64,000 bases of DNA. Source: Rhodobacter sp. NTK016B. GTDB lineage: Bacteria > Pseudomonadota > Alphaproteobacteria > Rhodobacterales > Rhodobacteraceae. Positions within the stretch are counted from its first letter, which is position 1. The number at the start of each line of letters is the position of its first letter. The translations under genes were made by a program, and so were the position numbers. Location: positions 1 through 64,000 of the forward strand of contig NZ_JAFKOK010000008.1 in assembly GCF_017303295.1 (NCBI RefSeq). Direction: 5' to 3'. This document shows positions 1-8,368 of the stretch, piece by piece. Below the pieces are notes generated by a model. It did no database searches and had not been told where the DNA came from. It saw nothing but the letters and a program-made list of their open reading frames with translations.

Positions 1-92
1 CGCCGATCGCCATGGAAGAGAAGCTGCGCTTCGCTATCCGTGAAGGCGGCCGTACCGTCGGCGCCGGCGTCGTGTCGAAAATCATCAAGTAA
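1..92 (+). CDS. tuf: Elongation factor Tu, C-terminal end (partial)
   Basis: The last 29 codons of an open frame entering from the left edge end at a TAA at 90-92. The peptide (PIAMEEKLRFAIREGG, then RTVGAGVVSKIIK) is the highly conserved C-terminus of EF-Tu domain 3, the GTPase that delivers aminoacyl-tRNA to the ribosome. A tuf copy directly before rpsJ is a common bacterial arrangement of the str/S10 boundary, which fits here. Only the end is visible, so which tuf copy it is cannot be told. Confidence 0.93.
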   Translation, partial: PIAMEEKLRFAIREGGRTVGAGVVSKIIK

Positions 93-149
93 GGCCGTCA
101 GGCGGGATGGGCCCCAGGGCCCGTCCCGCGAGACATGAGGAATTAGAAG

Positions 150-458
150 ATGCAAGGTCAAACCATTCGCATCCGGCTCAAGGCCTTCGATTACCGCGTG
201 CTCGATGCGTCGACCGCGGAAATCGTCAACACGGCCAAGCGCACCGGTGCTCAAGTTCGCGGGCCCATCCCGCTGCCCAACAAGATCGAGAAGTTCACGG
301 TTCTCCGTGGTCCGCACATCGACAAGAAGTCGCGCGACCAGTGGGAAATCCGTACGCATAAGCGTCTTCTCGACATCGTCGATCCGACCCCGCAGACCGT
401 GGACGCGCTGATGAAGCTCGACCTCGCTGCCGGCGTCGACGTCGAAATCAAGGTTTAA
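150..458 (+). CDS. rpsJ: 30S ribosomal protein S10
   Basis: A 102-residue protein, normal length for S10, with the family opening [16 protein letters not shown] and the conserved region [22 protein letters not shown]10 sits in the head of the 30S subunit and also serves as the NusE transcription factor. It starts the S10 operon, 57 bases after tuf, with GAGGAATTAGAAG before the ATG. It is followed three bases later by the Shine-Dalgarno of rplC, and its TAA overlaps that AAGGAG. Confidence 0.98.
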   Translation: MQGQTIRIRLKAFDYRVLDASTAEIVNTAKRTGAQVRGPIPLPNKIEKFTVLRGPHIDKKSRDQWEIRTHKRLLDIVDPTPQTVDALMKLDLAAGVDVEIKV

Positions 459-470
459 GGAGTGTCCCCG

Positions 471-1343
471 ATGCGCTCTGGAGTTATCGCCAAGAAGCTG
501 GGCATGACCCGGCTGTTCATGGAGGACGGGAAGCAGGTTCCCGTGACCGTCCTTCAACTCGATTCGTTGCAAGTCGTCGCGCAGCGCACGGCCGATACCG
601 ACGGTTACACCGCGGTTCAGCTGGGCGCCGGTACGGCCAAGGCCAAGCGTGTGTCCGCGCCGATGCGCGGCCATTACGCGAAAGCCTCGGTCGCCCCCAA
701 GCGCAAGCTTGCCGAGTTCCGCGTCTCGCCCGAGAACCTGATCAATGTCGGTGAAGAAATCACCGCCGATCACTACTTCGAAGGCCAGTTCGTCGACATC
801 GCCGGTACCTCGATCGGTAAAGGCTTTGCCGGCGTCATGAAGCGCCACAACTTCGGTGGTCTGCGCGCCTCGCACGGCGTGTCGATCAGCCACCGTTCGC
901 ATGGTTCGACTGGCCAGTGCCAGGATCCGGGCCGTGTGTTCAAGGGCAAGAAGATGGCCGGTCACATGGGCGCTGCCCGCGTGACGACGCAGAACCTGCA
1001 GGTCGTTCGCACCGATGCCGACCGTGGCCTGATCATGGTCAAGGGCGCCGTCCCCGGTTCGAAAGGTGGCTGGGTCACGATCAAGGACGCGGTGAAGAAG
1101 CCCTTCCCCGAGAACGCGATCCTGCCCGCCGCGCTGAAGAGCGCCGCCGAAGAAGCCCGCCGTGCCGCGGAAGAAGCGGCTGCCGCCGCTGCTGCCGAGG
1201 CCGAGGCCGAAGCGAAGCGCCTGGCTGAAGAGCAGGCCGCGCAAGAAGCCGCCGCGCTGAAGGAAGCCGAAGCGTCGATCGACGCCGAGAAGTCCGACGG
1301 TGCTGCGACGGACGGCGATGCCGCGCCCGAAGGAGACAAGTGA
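471..1343 (+). CDS. rplC: 50S ribosomal protein L3 with long Ala/Glu-rich C-terminal tail
   Basis: A 290-residue L3. The core shows [16 protein letters not shown] at the start and the [20 protein letters not shown] loop (near 145-165) that reaches to the peptidyl-transferase centre. I start at the ATG at 471, because AAGGAG (457-462) lies eight bases before it; a GTG at 462 overlaps that ribosome site and is unlikely. The protein is about 75-80 residues longer than the roughly 210-residue E. coli L3: after about residue 210 comes an alanine/glutamate-rich helical tail ending in an acidic stretch. The TGA overlaps the rplD ATG. Confidence 0.97.
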   Translation: MRSGVIAKKLGMTRLFMEDGKQVPVTVLQLDSLQVVAQRTADTDGYTAVQLGAGTAKAKRVSAPMRGHYAKASVAPKRKLAEFRVSPENLINVGEEITADHYFEGQFVDIAGTSIGKGFAGVMKRHNFGGLRASHGVSISHRSHGSTGQCQDPGRVFKGKKMAGHMGAARVTTQNLQVVRTDADRGLIMVKGAVPGSKGGWVTIKDAVKKPFPENAILPAALKSAAEEARRAAEEAAAAAAAEAEAEAKRLAEEQAAQEAAALKEAEASIDAEKSDGAATDGDAAPEGDK

Positions 1344-1963
1344 TGAAACTCGACGTGATCAAGCTCGACGCCGGCAAAGCCGGTGAAGTCGATCTGAACG
1401 ACGCCATCTTCGGGCTCGAGCCGCGCGCCGACATCCTGCACCGCGTGGTGCGCTGGCAGCGCGCCAAGGCGCAGGCCGGCACCCACTCGGTGCTGGGTCG
1501 CTCGGACGTGTCCTACTCGACCAAGAAGATCTATCGCCAGAAAGGCACCGGCGGCGCTCGCCACGGCTCCAAGAAGGCGCCGATCTTCCGCAAAGGTGGT
1601 GTCTACAAGGGCCCGACCCCGCGCAGCCACGCCTTCGACCTTCCCAAGAAGGTCCGGGCGCTGGGTCTGAAGCACGCGCTGTCGGCGAAAGCCGCTGCCG
1701 GCAAGCTGGTGGTTCTGGACTCGGCTGACATGGCCGAAGCCAAGACCGCGATGCTGGCCAAGGCCGTGAACGACCTGGGCTGGAAAAAGGTCCTGATCAT
1801 CGACGGCGCCGAAGTGAACGAAAACTTCGCCGCCGCCGCCCGCAACCTCGATGGCGTCGATGTGCTGCCGTCGATGGGCGCCAACGTCTACGACATCCTC
1901 AAGCGTGACACCCTGGTGATCACCAAAGCGGGCGTCGAAGCTCTGGAGGCTCGACTGGCATGA
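1343..1963 (+). CDS. rplD: 50S ribosomal protein L4
   Basis: A 206-residue L4 with the family signature [21 protein letters not shown] near 65-85, the loop that enters the exit tunnel. The start is the ATG at 1343, which overlaps the rplC TGA and follows AGGAG at 1331-1335; a GTG three bases earlier would give one extra residue. In E. coli L4 represses its own S10 operon. I could not identify the E. coli-type leader here. It is coupled to rplW by an ATGA overlap. Confidence 0.97.
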   Translation: MKLDVIKLDAGKAGEVDLNDAIFGLEPRADILHRVVRWQRAKAQAGTHSVLGRSDVSYSTKKIYRQKGTGGARHGSKKAPIFRKGGVYKGPTPRSHAFDLPKKVRALGLKHALSAKAAAGKLVVLDSADMAEAKTAMLAKAVNDLGWKKVLIIDGAEVNENFAAAARNLDGVDVLPSMGANVYDILKRDTLVITKAGVEALEARLA

Positions 1964-2256
1964 GCGCGAAAGCTGAACATTACGACGTGATCCGCAAGCC
2001 GGTCATCACCGAGAAGGCGACGATGGCTTCGGAAGCCAACGCCGTTGTCTTCGAAGTGGCGATCGACTCGACCAAGCCGCAGATCAAAGAGGCCGTCGAA
2101 GGCCTGTTTGGCGTCAAGGTCAAAGCGGTGAACACCACGATCACCAAAGGCAAGGTCAAGCGTTTCCGGGGCATCCTCGGCAAGCGCAAGGACGTCAAGA
2201 AAGCGTATGTCACCCTCGAGGAAGGCAACGCCATTGATGTGACCACCGGCCTCTGA
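1960..2256 (+). CDS. rplW: 50S ribosomal protein L23
   Basis: A 98-residue L23, normal length, with [15 protein letters not shown] at the N-terminus and the [15 protein letters not shown] region typical of the family. L23 lies at the tunnel exit and docks trigger factor and SRP. Translation is coupled to rplD by an ATGA overlap. Unusually, the next ribosomal gene (rplB) does not follow: a strong terminator comes 42 bases downstream and rplB begins 2.3 kb later. Confidence 0.97.
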   Translation: MSAKAEHYDVIRKPVITEKATMASEANAVVFEVAIDSTKPQIKEAVEGLFGVKVKAVNTTITKGKVKRFRGILGKRKDVKKAYVTLEEGNAIDVTTGL

Positions 2257-2297
2257 TCGGTGGCTCGGGGCCCCGGCGCCCTGTCCCGGAAACACCG

Positions 2298-2332
2298 AAG
2301 GGCCCCCGCCATCGCGCGGGGGCCCTTTTCTT
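2298..2332 (+). terminator. Strong intrinsic terminator after rplW
   Basis: A perfect 12-bp stem (AAGGGCCCCCGC at 2298-2309 with GCGGGGGCCCTT at 2316-2327) has a six-base loop and is followed by TTCTTTT. It closes the tuf/rpsJ-rplW transcript and so cuts the S10 operon in two. Confidence 0.9.
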
Positions 2333-2350
2333 TTGTGCCAAGGAGGCGAG

Positions 2351-2869
2351 ATGAGCGAGACACCGAAGCAGCCCGTGGGCGAGGGCCCCGCCCTGACACT
2401 GATCTGTGGCATGGCGGCAGCGGGCAAATCGACGCTGGCGCGGAAACTGGGCGCCGGTTCGGGCTGCGTTGTCCTGCACGAGGATGAATGGCTTGCGGCT
2501 CTGTTCGGCGACCAGATGACGACGCTGACGGATTACCAGCGCTGCGCCAAACGTCTGCACGCGGTTCTGGATGCGCATATCGTGGCGCTGCTTCGGGCCG
2601 GCTTGCGGGTGGTTCTGGACTTCCCCGCCAATACCCCCGAACAGCGGGCAAGGCTGCGCGGGCTGGCCGAAACGGCGGGCGTGAGCCATGCGCTGCACGT
2701 GCTCGATGTCCCGGCCGAGCTGTGCTGGGAACGCCAGCAGGCGCGTGCCGCGTCGGGGGCGCATCCCTTCACCGTCACACGCGCACAGTTCGACCAGCTG
2801 TTACAGCATGTGTCTTTTCCCGGCGCTGAAGAAGGCTTCGCGCCGATCTGGCACCGGGTTTCGGACTAA
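2351..2869 (+). CDS. P-loop ATP-binding protein / predicted small-molecule kinase (AAA_33-like)
   Basis: A 172-residue single-domain protein with a clean Walker A motif GMAAAGKST at about residues 20-28 and an acidic HEDEW right after the first helix, the layout of small P-loop kinases of the AAA_33/zeta-like group. A second acidic strand VVLDFPANT (near 85) fits Walker B. AAGGAGG directly before the ATG at 2351 fixes the start. It lies just downstream of the rplW terminator and converges on the TetR gene with a four-base overlap at the stops. The substrate cannot be told from the sequence. It is not a ribosomal protein, although it sits between rplW and rplB. Confidence 0.75.
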   Translation: MSETPKQPVGEGPALTLICGMAAAGKSTLARKLGAGSGCVVLHEDEWLAALFGDQMTTLTDYQRCAKRLHAVLDAHIVALLRAGLRVVLDFPANTPEQRARLRGLAETAGVSHALHVLDVPAELCWERQQARAASGAHPFTVTRAQFDQLLQHVSFPGAEEGFAPIWHRVSD

Positions 2870-3522
2870 GGCTTTAGCCGCAGATAGGTGGCGGCAAGGC
2901 TCAGTACCTGCGCCACGAAATCCTCATCGGACAGATCCTGCAGGGATGCCGCGCGCTGCGCCGGATCCATACGCGCGCGCATCAGCGCGGCAAGTGTGTC
3001 GATGGTAAATGCCAGCGCGGCATCGGGGTCTGGATGCCCGACCTCGGCCCGGCGTTCATGCATCAGGGCGTAGAGCGCCTTGCGGGTTTCGGCCTGAATC
3101 TCGGCGTAGTGGCGGGCGAGTTCGGGGAAATCGGCCATCACCACCGACACCGCCGCCTTGGCCGCCGCATTCTCGCGGTACGCCGCCATCGTCAGCTCAA
3201 GATAACCGCGCATCAGGTCGCGGATCGTCGCGCCCTGCCATCGGGCGGGGTCGGCCCCGGCGGCGTTGAGGGCCTTGTAGCGTTCGGTCATGCGGGCAAA
3301 CAGCGCAAGGAACAGCGCCTTCTTGTCCTTGAAATGGTGATAGACGGTGCCGACCGAACTGCCCGCCCGCGCGGCGATGTCGGCGATCGAGGTCGCCTCG
3401 GTCCCCTTTTCCAAAATCAGCGCTTCGGCTGCGTCGATCAGCCGGGTCTGCGTACGCTCCGAGCGCGTCTGCTGGCCTTCGCGGCGCCAGTGAAGGTCGG
3501 ATATCCAGCGGTTTTCGCTCAT
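2866..3522 (-). CDS. TetR/AcrR-family transcriptional regulator
   Basis: A 218-residue regulator. The N-terminal helix-turn-helix is clear (TSIADIAARAGSSVGTVYHH near 43-63) after RLIDAAEALILEKG; the rest is the helical ligand-binding and dimer domain. I use the ATG at 3522. An in-frame ATG at 3558 would put the coding region across an operator-like palindrome and lacks a ribosome site. It diverges from the SDR gene at 3621, and two matching palindromes fill the gap, so it most likely represses itself and the SDR gene. The ligand is unknown. Confidence 0.88.
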   Translation of the reverse strand: MSENRWISDLHWRREGQQTRSERTQTRLIDAAEALILEKGTEATSIADIAARAGSSVGTVYHHFKDKKALFLALFARMTERYKALNAAGADPARWQGATIRDLMRGYLELTMAAYRENAAAKAAVSVVMADFPELARHYAEIQAETRKALYALMHERRAEVGHPDPDAALAFTIDTLAALMRARMDPAQRAASLQDLSDEDFVAQVLSLAATYLRLKP

Positions 3523-3532
3523 GCCCTGCCCA

Positions 3533-3554
3533 AAACCGAATAAAGGTTCGGATT
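3533..3554. promoter_or_regulatory. Predicted TetR operator O1 (imperfect)
   Basis: AAACCGAAT (3533-3541), a four-base spacer, then GTTCGGATT (3546-3554): a 9-4-9 inverted repeat with two mismatches. It has the same left arm as O2, whose centre is 51 bp away, about five helical turns. It lies just upstream of the TetR start codon. Confidence 0.72.
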
Positions 3555-3583
3555 CCATTTGACGGATCAGCGCGACAATGTCA

Positions 3584-3605
3584 AAACCGAATACAAATTC
3601 GGTTT
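3584..3605. promoter_or_regulatory. Predicted TetR operator O2 (perfect palindrome)
   Basis: AAACCGAAT-ACAA-ATTCGGTTT is a perfect 9-4-9 inverted repeat ending six bases before the GGAGAGAG ribosome site of the SDR gene. A repressor bound here would block the SDR transcript. Confidence 0.82.
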
Positions 3606-3620
3606 CATTTGGAGAGAGAC

Positions 3621-4406
3621 ATGCAAAAGGTTGCCCTGATTACCGGCGCATCCAGCGGGATCGGTCTGGAACTAGCACGGCTGCACGCGGCGCGGGGCGG
3701 CGATCTGGTTCTGGTCGCGCGACGGCTGGACCGGCTGAACGCCCTGAAGGACGAGATCCAAGCCGGATCGGGCCGCGAGGTTCTGGTCATTGCCGAGGAT
3801 CTCGCCGACCCCGGCGCGCCCGAACGCATCGCCGCGCAGGTCGAGGCAGACGGCATCGCCATCGACACGCTGATCAACAATGCGGGCTTCGCCGCGCGCG
3901 GGCTGTTCCACGAACAGGACTGGGCCGGGAACGCGGCGATGATCCAGGTGAACTCGGTCGCGCTGGCCCATCTCACGCGGCTCTTCGTGCCGGGGATGGT
4001 GGCCCGGGGCAAGGGACGGGTGCTGAACGTGGCCTCGACCGCCGCGCTGACGCCGGGGCCGCTGCAGGCGGTCTACTTCGCCACGAAATCCTTCGTCAAA
4101 AGCCTGTCGAACGCACTGGCCGAAGAGCTGGACGGCACCGGGGTGACGGTGACCTGCCTGCTGCCCGGCGCCACGGCGAGCGAATTCGCCGAAACCGCCG
4201 ATATGAGCCGAACCCCGCTTTTCGCCGCCCCGACACCGGCCTCCGAGGTCGCAAAGACTGGCTATGAGGCGATGGAGCGCGGCGAACTGAATGTCTTCGC
4301 GGGCGTCTCGGCCAAGCGGAAGTTCCAGTACCGCATTCTGCCTTTCCTGCCGCAGCGCTACGTGCTGAAGACAGTGCGCCGGGTGCAGGAAGTGCCGGGC
4401 GACTGA
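3621..4406 (+). CDS. Short-chain dehydrogenase/reductase (DltE/YqjQ-like SDR)
   Basis: A 261-residue classical SDR. The nucleotide-binding motif GASSGIG is at 9-15, NNAG follows the fourth strand, a serine lies in NVASTAAL, and the catalytic YFATK (YxxxK) is present. Basic residues after strand 2 (VARRLDR) suggest NADP(H). The start at 3621 is fixed by GGAGAGAG. It is divergent from the TetR gene and very likely its target. The C-terminal stretch after about residue 215 (basic, KRKFQYRILPFLPQRYVLK) is typical of the DltE-like group and may be membrane-associating. The substrate is unknown. No terminator separates it from rplB. Confidence 0.88.
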   Translation: MQKVALITGASSGIGLELARLHAARGGDLVLVARRLDRLNALKDEIQAGSGREVLVIAEDLADPGAPERIAAQVEADGIAIDTLINNAGFAARGLFHEQDWAGNAAMIQVNSVALAHLTRLFVPGMVARGKGRVLNVASTAALTPGPLQAVYFATKSFVKSLSNALAEELDGTGVTVTCLLPGATASEFAETADMSRTPLFAAPTPASEVAKTGYEAMERGELNVFAGVSAKRKFQYRILPFLPQRYVLKTVRRVQEVPGD

Positions 4407-4447
4407 CACCCCGCCAGAGGCGCAGGGCCTGCAGGGCCTGACTCCTA

Positions 4448-4476
4448 TGGACACACACCCGCATCCCTGTTACACG
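4448..4476 (+). promoter_or_regulatory. Possible sigma-70-type promoter for the rplB operon
   Basis: TGGACA (4448-4453), a 17-base spacer and TACACG (4471-4476) are the best promoter-like match I see between the SDR gene and rplB. The -10 match is poor, so this is a weak prediction. A promoter is expected here because the upstream r-protein transcript ends at 2332. Confidence 0.3.
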
Positions 4477-4488
4477 CCCCCATCGCGA

Positions 4489-4512
4489 AGGCCCGGGATT
4501 CGTTCCGGGCCT
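4489..4512 (+). other. Hairpin in the rplB leader
   Basis: AGGCCCGG (4489-4496) pairs perfectly with CCGGGCCT (4505-4512) around an eight-base loop, with no U-run after it. It sits in the roughly 190-base leader before rplB, where a structured r-protein autoregulatory site could be. That role is only inference from position. Confidence 0.5.
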
Positions 4513-4599
4513 CGTGGATTGTGAACTTCGGCCACCTTCGGGGGGCTTTACAAGAGACAGGCGGGGCAACCCGCCGCAAAGCAACGGAAGACAGAAAGC

Positions 4600-5439
4600 A
4601 TGGCACTCAAGTCGTATAAGCCGACGACGCCGGGCCAGCGTGGGCTGGTGCTGATCGACCGTTCGGAGCTTTGGAAAGGACGCCCCGTCAAATCCCTCAC
4701 CGAGGGTCTGACGAAGTCGGGCGGCCGGAACAACACCGGACGGATCACCTCGTTCCGCAAGGGCGGTGGCGCGAAGCGTCTCTACCGCGTTGTGGATTTC
4801 AAGCGTCGCAAGTTCGGTGTTCCCGCCACGGTGGAACGTATCGAATATGACCCCAACCGTACCGCGTTCATCGCGCTGATCCGCTACGAAGACGGCGAGC
4901 AGGCCTATATCCTCGCTCCGCAGCGTCTGGCCGTTGGCGACAGCGTGATCTCGGGTACGAAGACCGACGTGAAGCCGGGCAACGCGATGCCGTTCTCGGG
5001 CATGCCGCTCGGTACCATCGTCCACAACGTCGAGCTGAAGCCCGGCAAGGGCGGTCAGATCGCGCGCGCCGCGGGCACCTATGCCCAGTTCGTCGGCCGT
5101 GACGGCGGTTACGCCCAGCTGCGCCTGTCCTCGGGCGAGCTGCGCATGGTGCGTCAGGAATGCCTGGCCACGATCGGCGCCGTGTCGAACTCGGACCACT
5201 CGAACCAGAACCTCGGTAAAGCCGGCCGCAAGCGCCACATGGGCGTTCGTCCGTCGGTGCGTGGTGTCGCCATGAACCCGATCGACCACCCGCATGGTGG
5301 TGGTGAAGGCCGGACCTCGGGCGGCCGTACGCCGGTCACCCCGTGGGGTAAGGACACCAAGGGTTCGCGGACCCGCTCGAATAAAGCGACGGACAAGTAC
5401 ATCATCCGTTCGCGTCACGCCAAGAAGAAGGGCCGCTAA
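4600..5439 (+). CDS. rplB: 50S ribosomal protein L2
   Basis: A 279-residue L2 of normal length. The conserved C-terminal segment [20 protein letters not shown] (near 223-242) carries the histidine tied to peptidyl-transferase function; [15 protein letters not shown] is the family start. L2 helps subunit joining. It opens the second half of the split S10 operon and is followed three bases later by rpsS. Confidence 0.98.
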   Translation: MALKSYKPTTPGQRGLVLIDRSELWKGRPVKSLTEGLTKSGGRNNTGRITSFRKGGGAKRLYRVVDFKRRKFGVPATVERIEYDPNRTAFIALIRYEDGEQAYILAPQRLAVGDSVISGTKTDVKPGNAMPFSGMPLGTIVHNVELKPGKGGQIARAAGTYAQFVGRDGGYAQLRLSSGELRMVRQECLATIGAVSNSDHSNQNLGKAGRKRHMGVRPSVRGVAMNPIDHPHGGGEGRTSGGRTPVTPWGKDTKGSRTRSNKATDKYIIRSRHAKKKGR

Positions 5440-5442
5440 CAC

Positions 5443-5721
5443 ATGGCACGTTCTGTCTGGAAGGGCCCCTTCATCGATGCATTTCTGCTGAAAAAAGCGG
5501 AAAAGGCTCGGGAATCGGGGCGCAACGAAGTCATCAAGATCTGGTCGCGCCGCTCGACGATCCTGCCGCAATTCGTCGGTCTGACGTTCGGCGTCTACAA
5601 CGGCAAGAAGCATATCCCCGTCAACGTGACCGAGGAAATGATCGGCCAGAAGTTCGGTGAATATTCGCCGACCCGTACCTATTACGGGCACGCGGCCGAC
5701 AAGAAAGCGAAGCGGAAGTAA
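5443..5721 (+). CDS. rpsS: 30S ribosomal protein S19
   Basis: A 92-residue S19 with the family start [16 protein letters not shown] and the conserved [20 protein letters not shown] and [12 protein letters not shown] segments. S19 binds 16S rRNA in the head with S13. It is packed between rplB and rplV with gaps of three bases, in the standard gene order. Confidence 0.98.
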   Translation: MARSVWKGPFIDAFLLKKAEKARESGRNEVIKIWSRRSTILPQFVGLTFGVYNGKKHIPVNVTEEMIGQKFGEYSPTRTYYGHAADKKAKRK

Positions 5722-5724
5722 GTC

Positions 5725-6105
5725 ATGGGTAAAGAGCAAAATCCGCGCCGCGTGGCTGACAACGAAGCCATGGCCAAGGCCAGCATGCTGCGCGTCTCGC
5801 CGCAGAAGCTGAACCTGGTCGCCGGCCTCATCCGCGGCAAGAAGGTCGAAAAGGCGCTCGCCGATCTGACCTTCTCGAAAAAGCGTATCGCCATCGACGT
5901 GAAGAAATGCCTTCAGTCGGCTGTCGCCAACGCCGAGAACAACCACGGCCTGGACGTCGACAACCTGATCGTCGCCGAAGCCTGGGTCGGCAAGAAGATG
6001 GTCATGAAGCGCGGACGTCCGCGTGCTCGCGGCCGTTTCGGCAAGATCATGAAGCCGTTTTCGGAAATCACCATCAAGGTGCGTGAGCGCGAGGAGCAAG
6101 CGTAA
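5725..6105 (+). CDS. rplV: 50S ribosomal protein L22
   Basis: A 126-residue L22. The conserved signature [20 protein letters not shown] in the second half includes the beta-hairpin that lines the exit tunnel, where macrolide-resistance changes occur in other bacteria. The TAA overlaps the rpsC ATG by one base. Confidence 0.98.
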   Translation: MGKEQNPRRVADNEAMAKASMLRVSPQKLNLVAGLIRGKKVEKALADLTFSKKRIAIDVKKCLQSAVANAENNHGLDVDNLIVAEAWVGKKMVMKRGRPRARGRFGKIMKPFSEITIKVREREEQA

Positions 6106-6833
6106 TGGGACAGAAGGTTAACCCCATCGGGATGCGCCTCCAGGTCAACCGCACCTGGGACAGCCGCTGGTACGCCGACGGCGAAGAGTACGGCAATCTG
6201 CTGCTCGAAGACCTGCGCATGCGCGATTTCATCAAGGAAGAGTGCAAGGCCGCCGGCGTCAGCCGTGTCGTGATCGAGCGTCCGCACAAGAAGTGCCGTG
6301 TGACCATTCACACCGCGCGTCCGGGCGTGATCATCGGCAAGAAAGGCGCTGACATCGAAGGTCTGCGCAAGAAGCTGTCGAACTTCACCGATTCGGAACT
6401 GCACCTCAACATCGTCGAGGTCCGCAAACCCGAGCTGGACGCCCAGCTGGTGGCCGAATCGATCGCTCAGCAGCTCGAGCGTCGTGTCTCGTTCCGCCGC
6501 GCCATGAAGCGCTCGGTGCAGAATGCGATGCGCATCGGTGCTCTTGGTATCCGCGTGAACATCGCCGGCCGTCTGGGCGGCGCCGAGATCGCGCGTACCG
6601 AGTGGTATCGTGAAGGCCGTGTGCCGCTGCACACGCTGCGCGCCGACATCGACTATGCGCTGGCCGAGGCCATGACCCCCTACGGGATCATCGGCATCAA
6701 GGTCTGGATCTACAAGGGCGACATCATGGAGCACGACCCGCAGGCGCGCGATCGCCGGCAGGCCGAGCTGCAGGAAGGCCCCAGCAGCGCGCCCCGTCGC
6801 GATCGTCGCGACGATCGCCGCGACCGCGCCTGA
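6105..6833 (+). CDS. rpsC: 30S ribosomal protein S3
   Basis: A 242-residue S3 with [13 protein letters not shown] at the start and the KH domain motif [19 protein letters not shown] near 65-85; the C-terminal domain contains [20 protein letters not shown]3 lines the mRNA entry channel. The C-terminus ends in an Arg/Asp-rich tail beyond the core, common in alphaproteobacteria. Confidence 0.98.
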   Translation: MGQKVNPIGMRLQVNRTWDSRWYADGEEYGNLLLEDLRMRDFIKEECKAAGVSRVVIERPHKKCRVTIHTARPGVIIGKKGADIEGLRKKLSNFTDSELHLNIVEVRKPELDAQLVAESIAQQLERRVSFRRAMKRSVQNAMRIGALGIRVNIAGRLGGAEIARTEWYREGRVPLHTLRADIDYALAEAMTPYGIIGIKVWIYKGDIMEHDPQARDRRQAELQEGPSSAPRRDRRDDRRDRA

Positions 6834-6845
6834 GGAGAGTAAGTC

Positions 6846-7259
6846 ATGCTGCAACCGAAACGGACGAAGTTCCGCAAACAGCACAAGGGCCGGATTCACG
6901 GCGAAGCTAAGGGCGGTTCCGACCTTAACTTCGGCATGTACGGCCTGAAGGCAACCGAGCCCGAGCGCATCACTGCGCGTCAGATCGAAGCCGCACGTCG
7001 TGCCATGACCCGTCACATGAAGCGTCAGGGTCGTGTCTGGATCCGTATCTTCCCGGACGTCCCCGTCTCGGCCAAGCCGGTCGAAGTGCGGATGGGTAAA
7101 GGTAAGGGTTCGGTCGACCGCTGGACCTGCAAGGTCAAGCCCGGCCGTGTGATGTTCGAGCTCGACGGTGTCAACGAAGAAACCGCGCGCGAAGCCCTGC
7201 GCCTCGCCGCGATGAAGCTTCCGATCAAGACCCGCGTCGTCGTTCGCGAAGACTGGTAA
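6846..7259 (+). CDS. rplP: 50S ribosomal protein L16
   Basis: A 137-residue L16 with [16 protein letters not shown] at the start and the [19 protein letters not shown] region near 80-98. L16 organises the A-site side of the 50S. In most bacteria rpmC and rpsQ follow directly, but here the operon stops at a strong terminator. Confidence 0.98.
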   Translation: MLQPKRTKFRKQHKGRIHGEAKGGSDLNFGMYGLKATEPERITARQIEAARRAMTRHMKRQGRVWIRIFPDVPVSAKPVEVRMGKGKGSVDRWTCKVKPGRVMFELDGVNEETAREALRLAAMKLPIKTRVVVREDW

Positions 7260-7260
7260 C

Positions 7261-7322
7261 GGCGCGCATTAGCGCGCCGGGTGGGGTGTAGCGGAAAATC
7301 GTAGATTTTCGGCGGCCCCCAC
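7261..7322 (+). other. Two tandem hairpins between rplP and its terminator
   Basis: GGCGCGC-ATTA-GCGCGCC (7261-7278) is a perfect stem. It is followed by a longer foldback in which GTGGGG (7281-7286) pairs with CCCCAC (7317-7322) and GCGGAAAATC (7291-7300) pairs with GATTTTCGGC (7304-7313) with one mismatch. They may protect the 3' end of the r-protein mRNA. Confidence 0.55.
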
Positions 7323-7340
7323 ACGGTCGGACAAGAGAAC

Positions 7341-7373
7341 AAAACCCCCGCCGAGCGATCGGCGGGGGTTTTT
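7341..7373 (+). terminator. Strong intrinsic terminator after rplP
   Basis: A perfect 14-bp stem (AAAACCCCCGCCGA at 7341-7354 with TCGGCGGGGGTTTT at 7359-7372) has a GCGA loop and a T-run. It ends the rplB-rplP transcript. The A-run on the other side makes it potentially bidirectional for the convergent gene at 7515. Confidence 0.92.
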
Positions 7374-7514
7374 CTATGGCTCGCTCTCCGGTCGGCCTCA
7401 GATCGGCACAGGAAAAGTGGCGTCGGGCGCGAACTGGGCTGCCATCAGGGCTCCGCCCGTTCGCGCCTCAGACCGTCCACCGGACACTCCGTCTGGCTGC
7501 GCCCGATCCGGCGC

Positions 7515-8135
7515 TCACCCCCACCGATAATTGAAGCTCACCGAGATCCGCTCGTCCTCGGCCATGTTCATCGGCACCTCATGCCGCAGCCAGCTTTCCC
7601 ACAGCAACACGTCGCCCACCTCGGGCTGCACATAGACGAAGGTCTGCATCTCGCGCCTTGCGTCCTTTTTGCGGGTGGGGGCGGCCATCAGGCGGCTGGA
7701 ACGCGGGTCTTCCAGTTTCAGCGCCGAGGTCCCTTCGGGCATCTGCACATAGGTCGTGCCCGAGATCACCGAATGCGGATGCAGATGCGAGGTGTGCAAG
7801 CCCCCCTCGGGCAGGATGTTGATCCACAGATCCTCGAGCACCAGCTTGCGGTCGTTCAGGTCGAATTCCAGATCCTTGGCAAAGGCCGCAACGTGCTTGT
7901 CGAGCGCCTTTTGCATGTCGGCAAAGATCGGGAAGCGCCAGGGCAGATCGGACAGCGAGGCATACGAGGTATAGCCCGGATAGCCCTGCTCTTCGCACCA
8001 GTTCTGACCGGCCTCGTCATCCTCGGCGATGGAATAGCACGAGGCGACCAGTTCGCCGTTATCGACCTTGGGTTTGTACGCGTCCAGACGGGCACGATAC
8101 AGGCGGGTAACGAAGAGGGATTCGATCTGGGACAT
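7515..8135 (-). CDS. 2OG-Fe(II) oxygenase-like protein (TIGR02466-type)
   Basis: A 206-residue protein of the small family of putative 2-oxoglutarate/Fe(II) oxygenases. It carries an HLHPHS iron-site-like motif near the middle, a later histidine (WLRHEVPMN) and the basic residue in ERISVSFNYRW expected to bind 2-oxoglutarate, on a predicted double-stranded beta helix. I start at MSQIESLF, where homology to the family begins; an in-frame ATG at 8174 would add 13 residues, and neither start has a clear ribosome site. The substrate is unknown. It converges on the rplP terminator. Confidence 0.75.
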   Translation of the reverse strand: MSQIESLFVTRLYRARLDAYKPKVDNGELVASCYSIAEDDEAGQNWCEEQGYPGYTSYASLSDLPWRFPIFADMQKALDKHVAAFAKDLEFDLNDRKLVLEDLWINILPEGGLHTSHLHPHSVISGTTYVQMPEGTSALKLEDPRSSRLMAAPTRKKDARREMQTFVYVQPEVGDVLLWESWLRHEVPMNMAEDERISVSFNYRWG

Positions 8136-8368
8136 GGGGGGACTGCTGTTCTGATTGAGAAAGGGCGCGGCCATTAAGGACGGCGGGGGTTGGCCGCAAT
8201 ATCGCCCATCGCATCGCGGCGGTCTAGGCGTGGTCCGATACGGCGGCGCACCGATGGCATTTTTCCCGGTCCCCTCATCGGTGCACCAACGCCAAGGGCC
8301 ATGACGGCATGACGGTTGCCACCCCTTCCGCCCGTGGCTACATCAGGACAATCCCAGCGGAGGCCCCG

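Noticed and set aside
2351-2869. Zeta-type toxin of a toxin-antitoxin pair
   Set aside because: It has a P-loop kinase domain but no small antitoxin gene beside it; the neighbour is a convergent TetR gene.
4096-6099. A 667-codon open frame on the minus strand across the L2-S19-L22 genes
   Set aside because: It lies antisense to clearly conserved ribosomal genes. High-G+C coding gives long false frames; no ribosome site or known motif.
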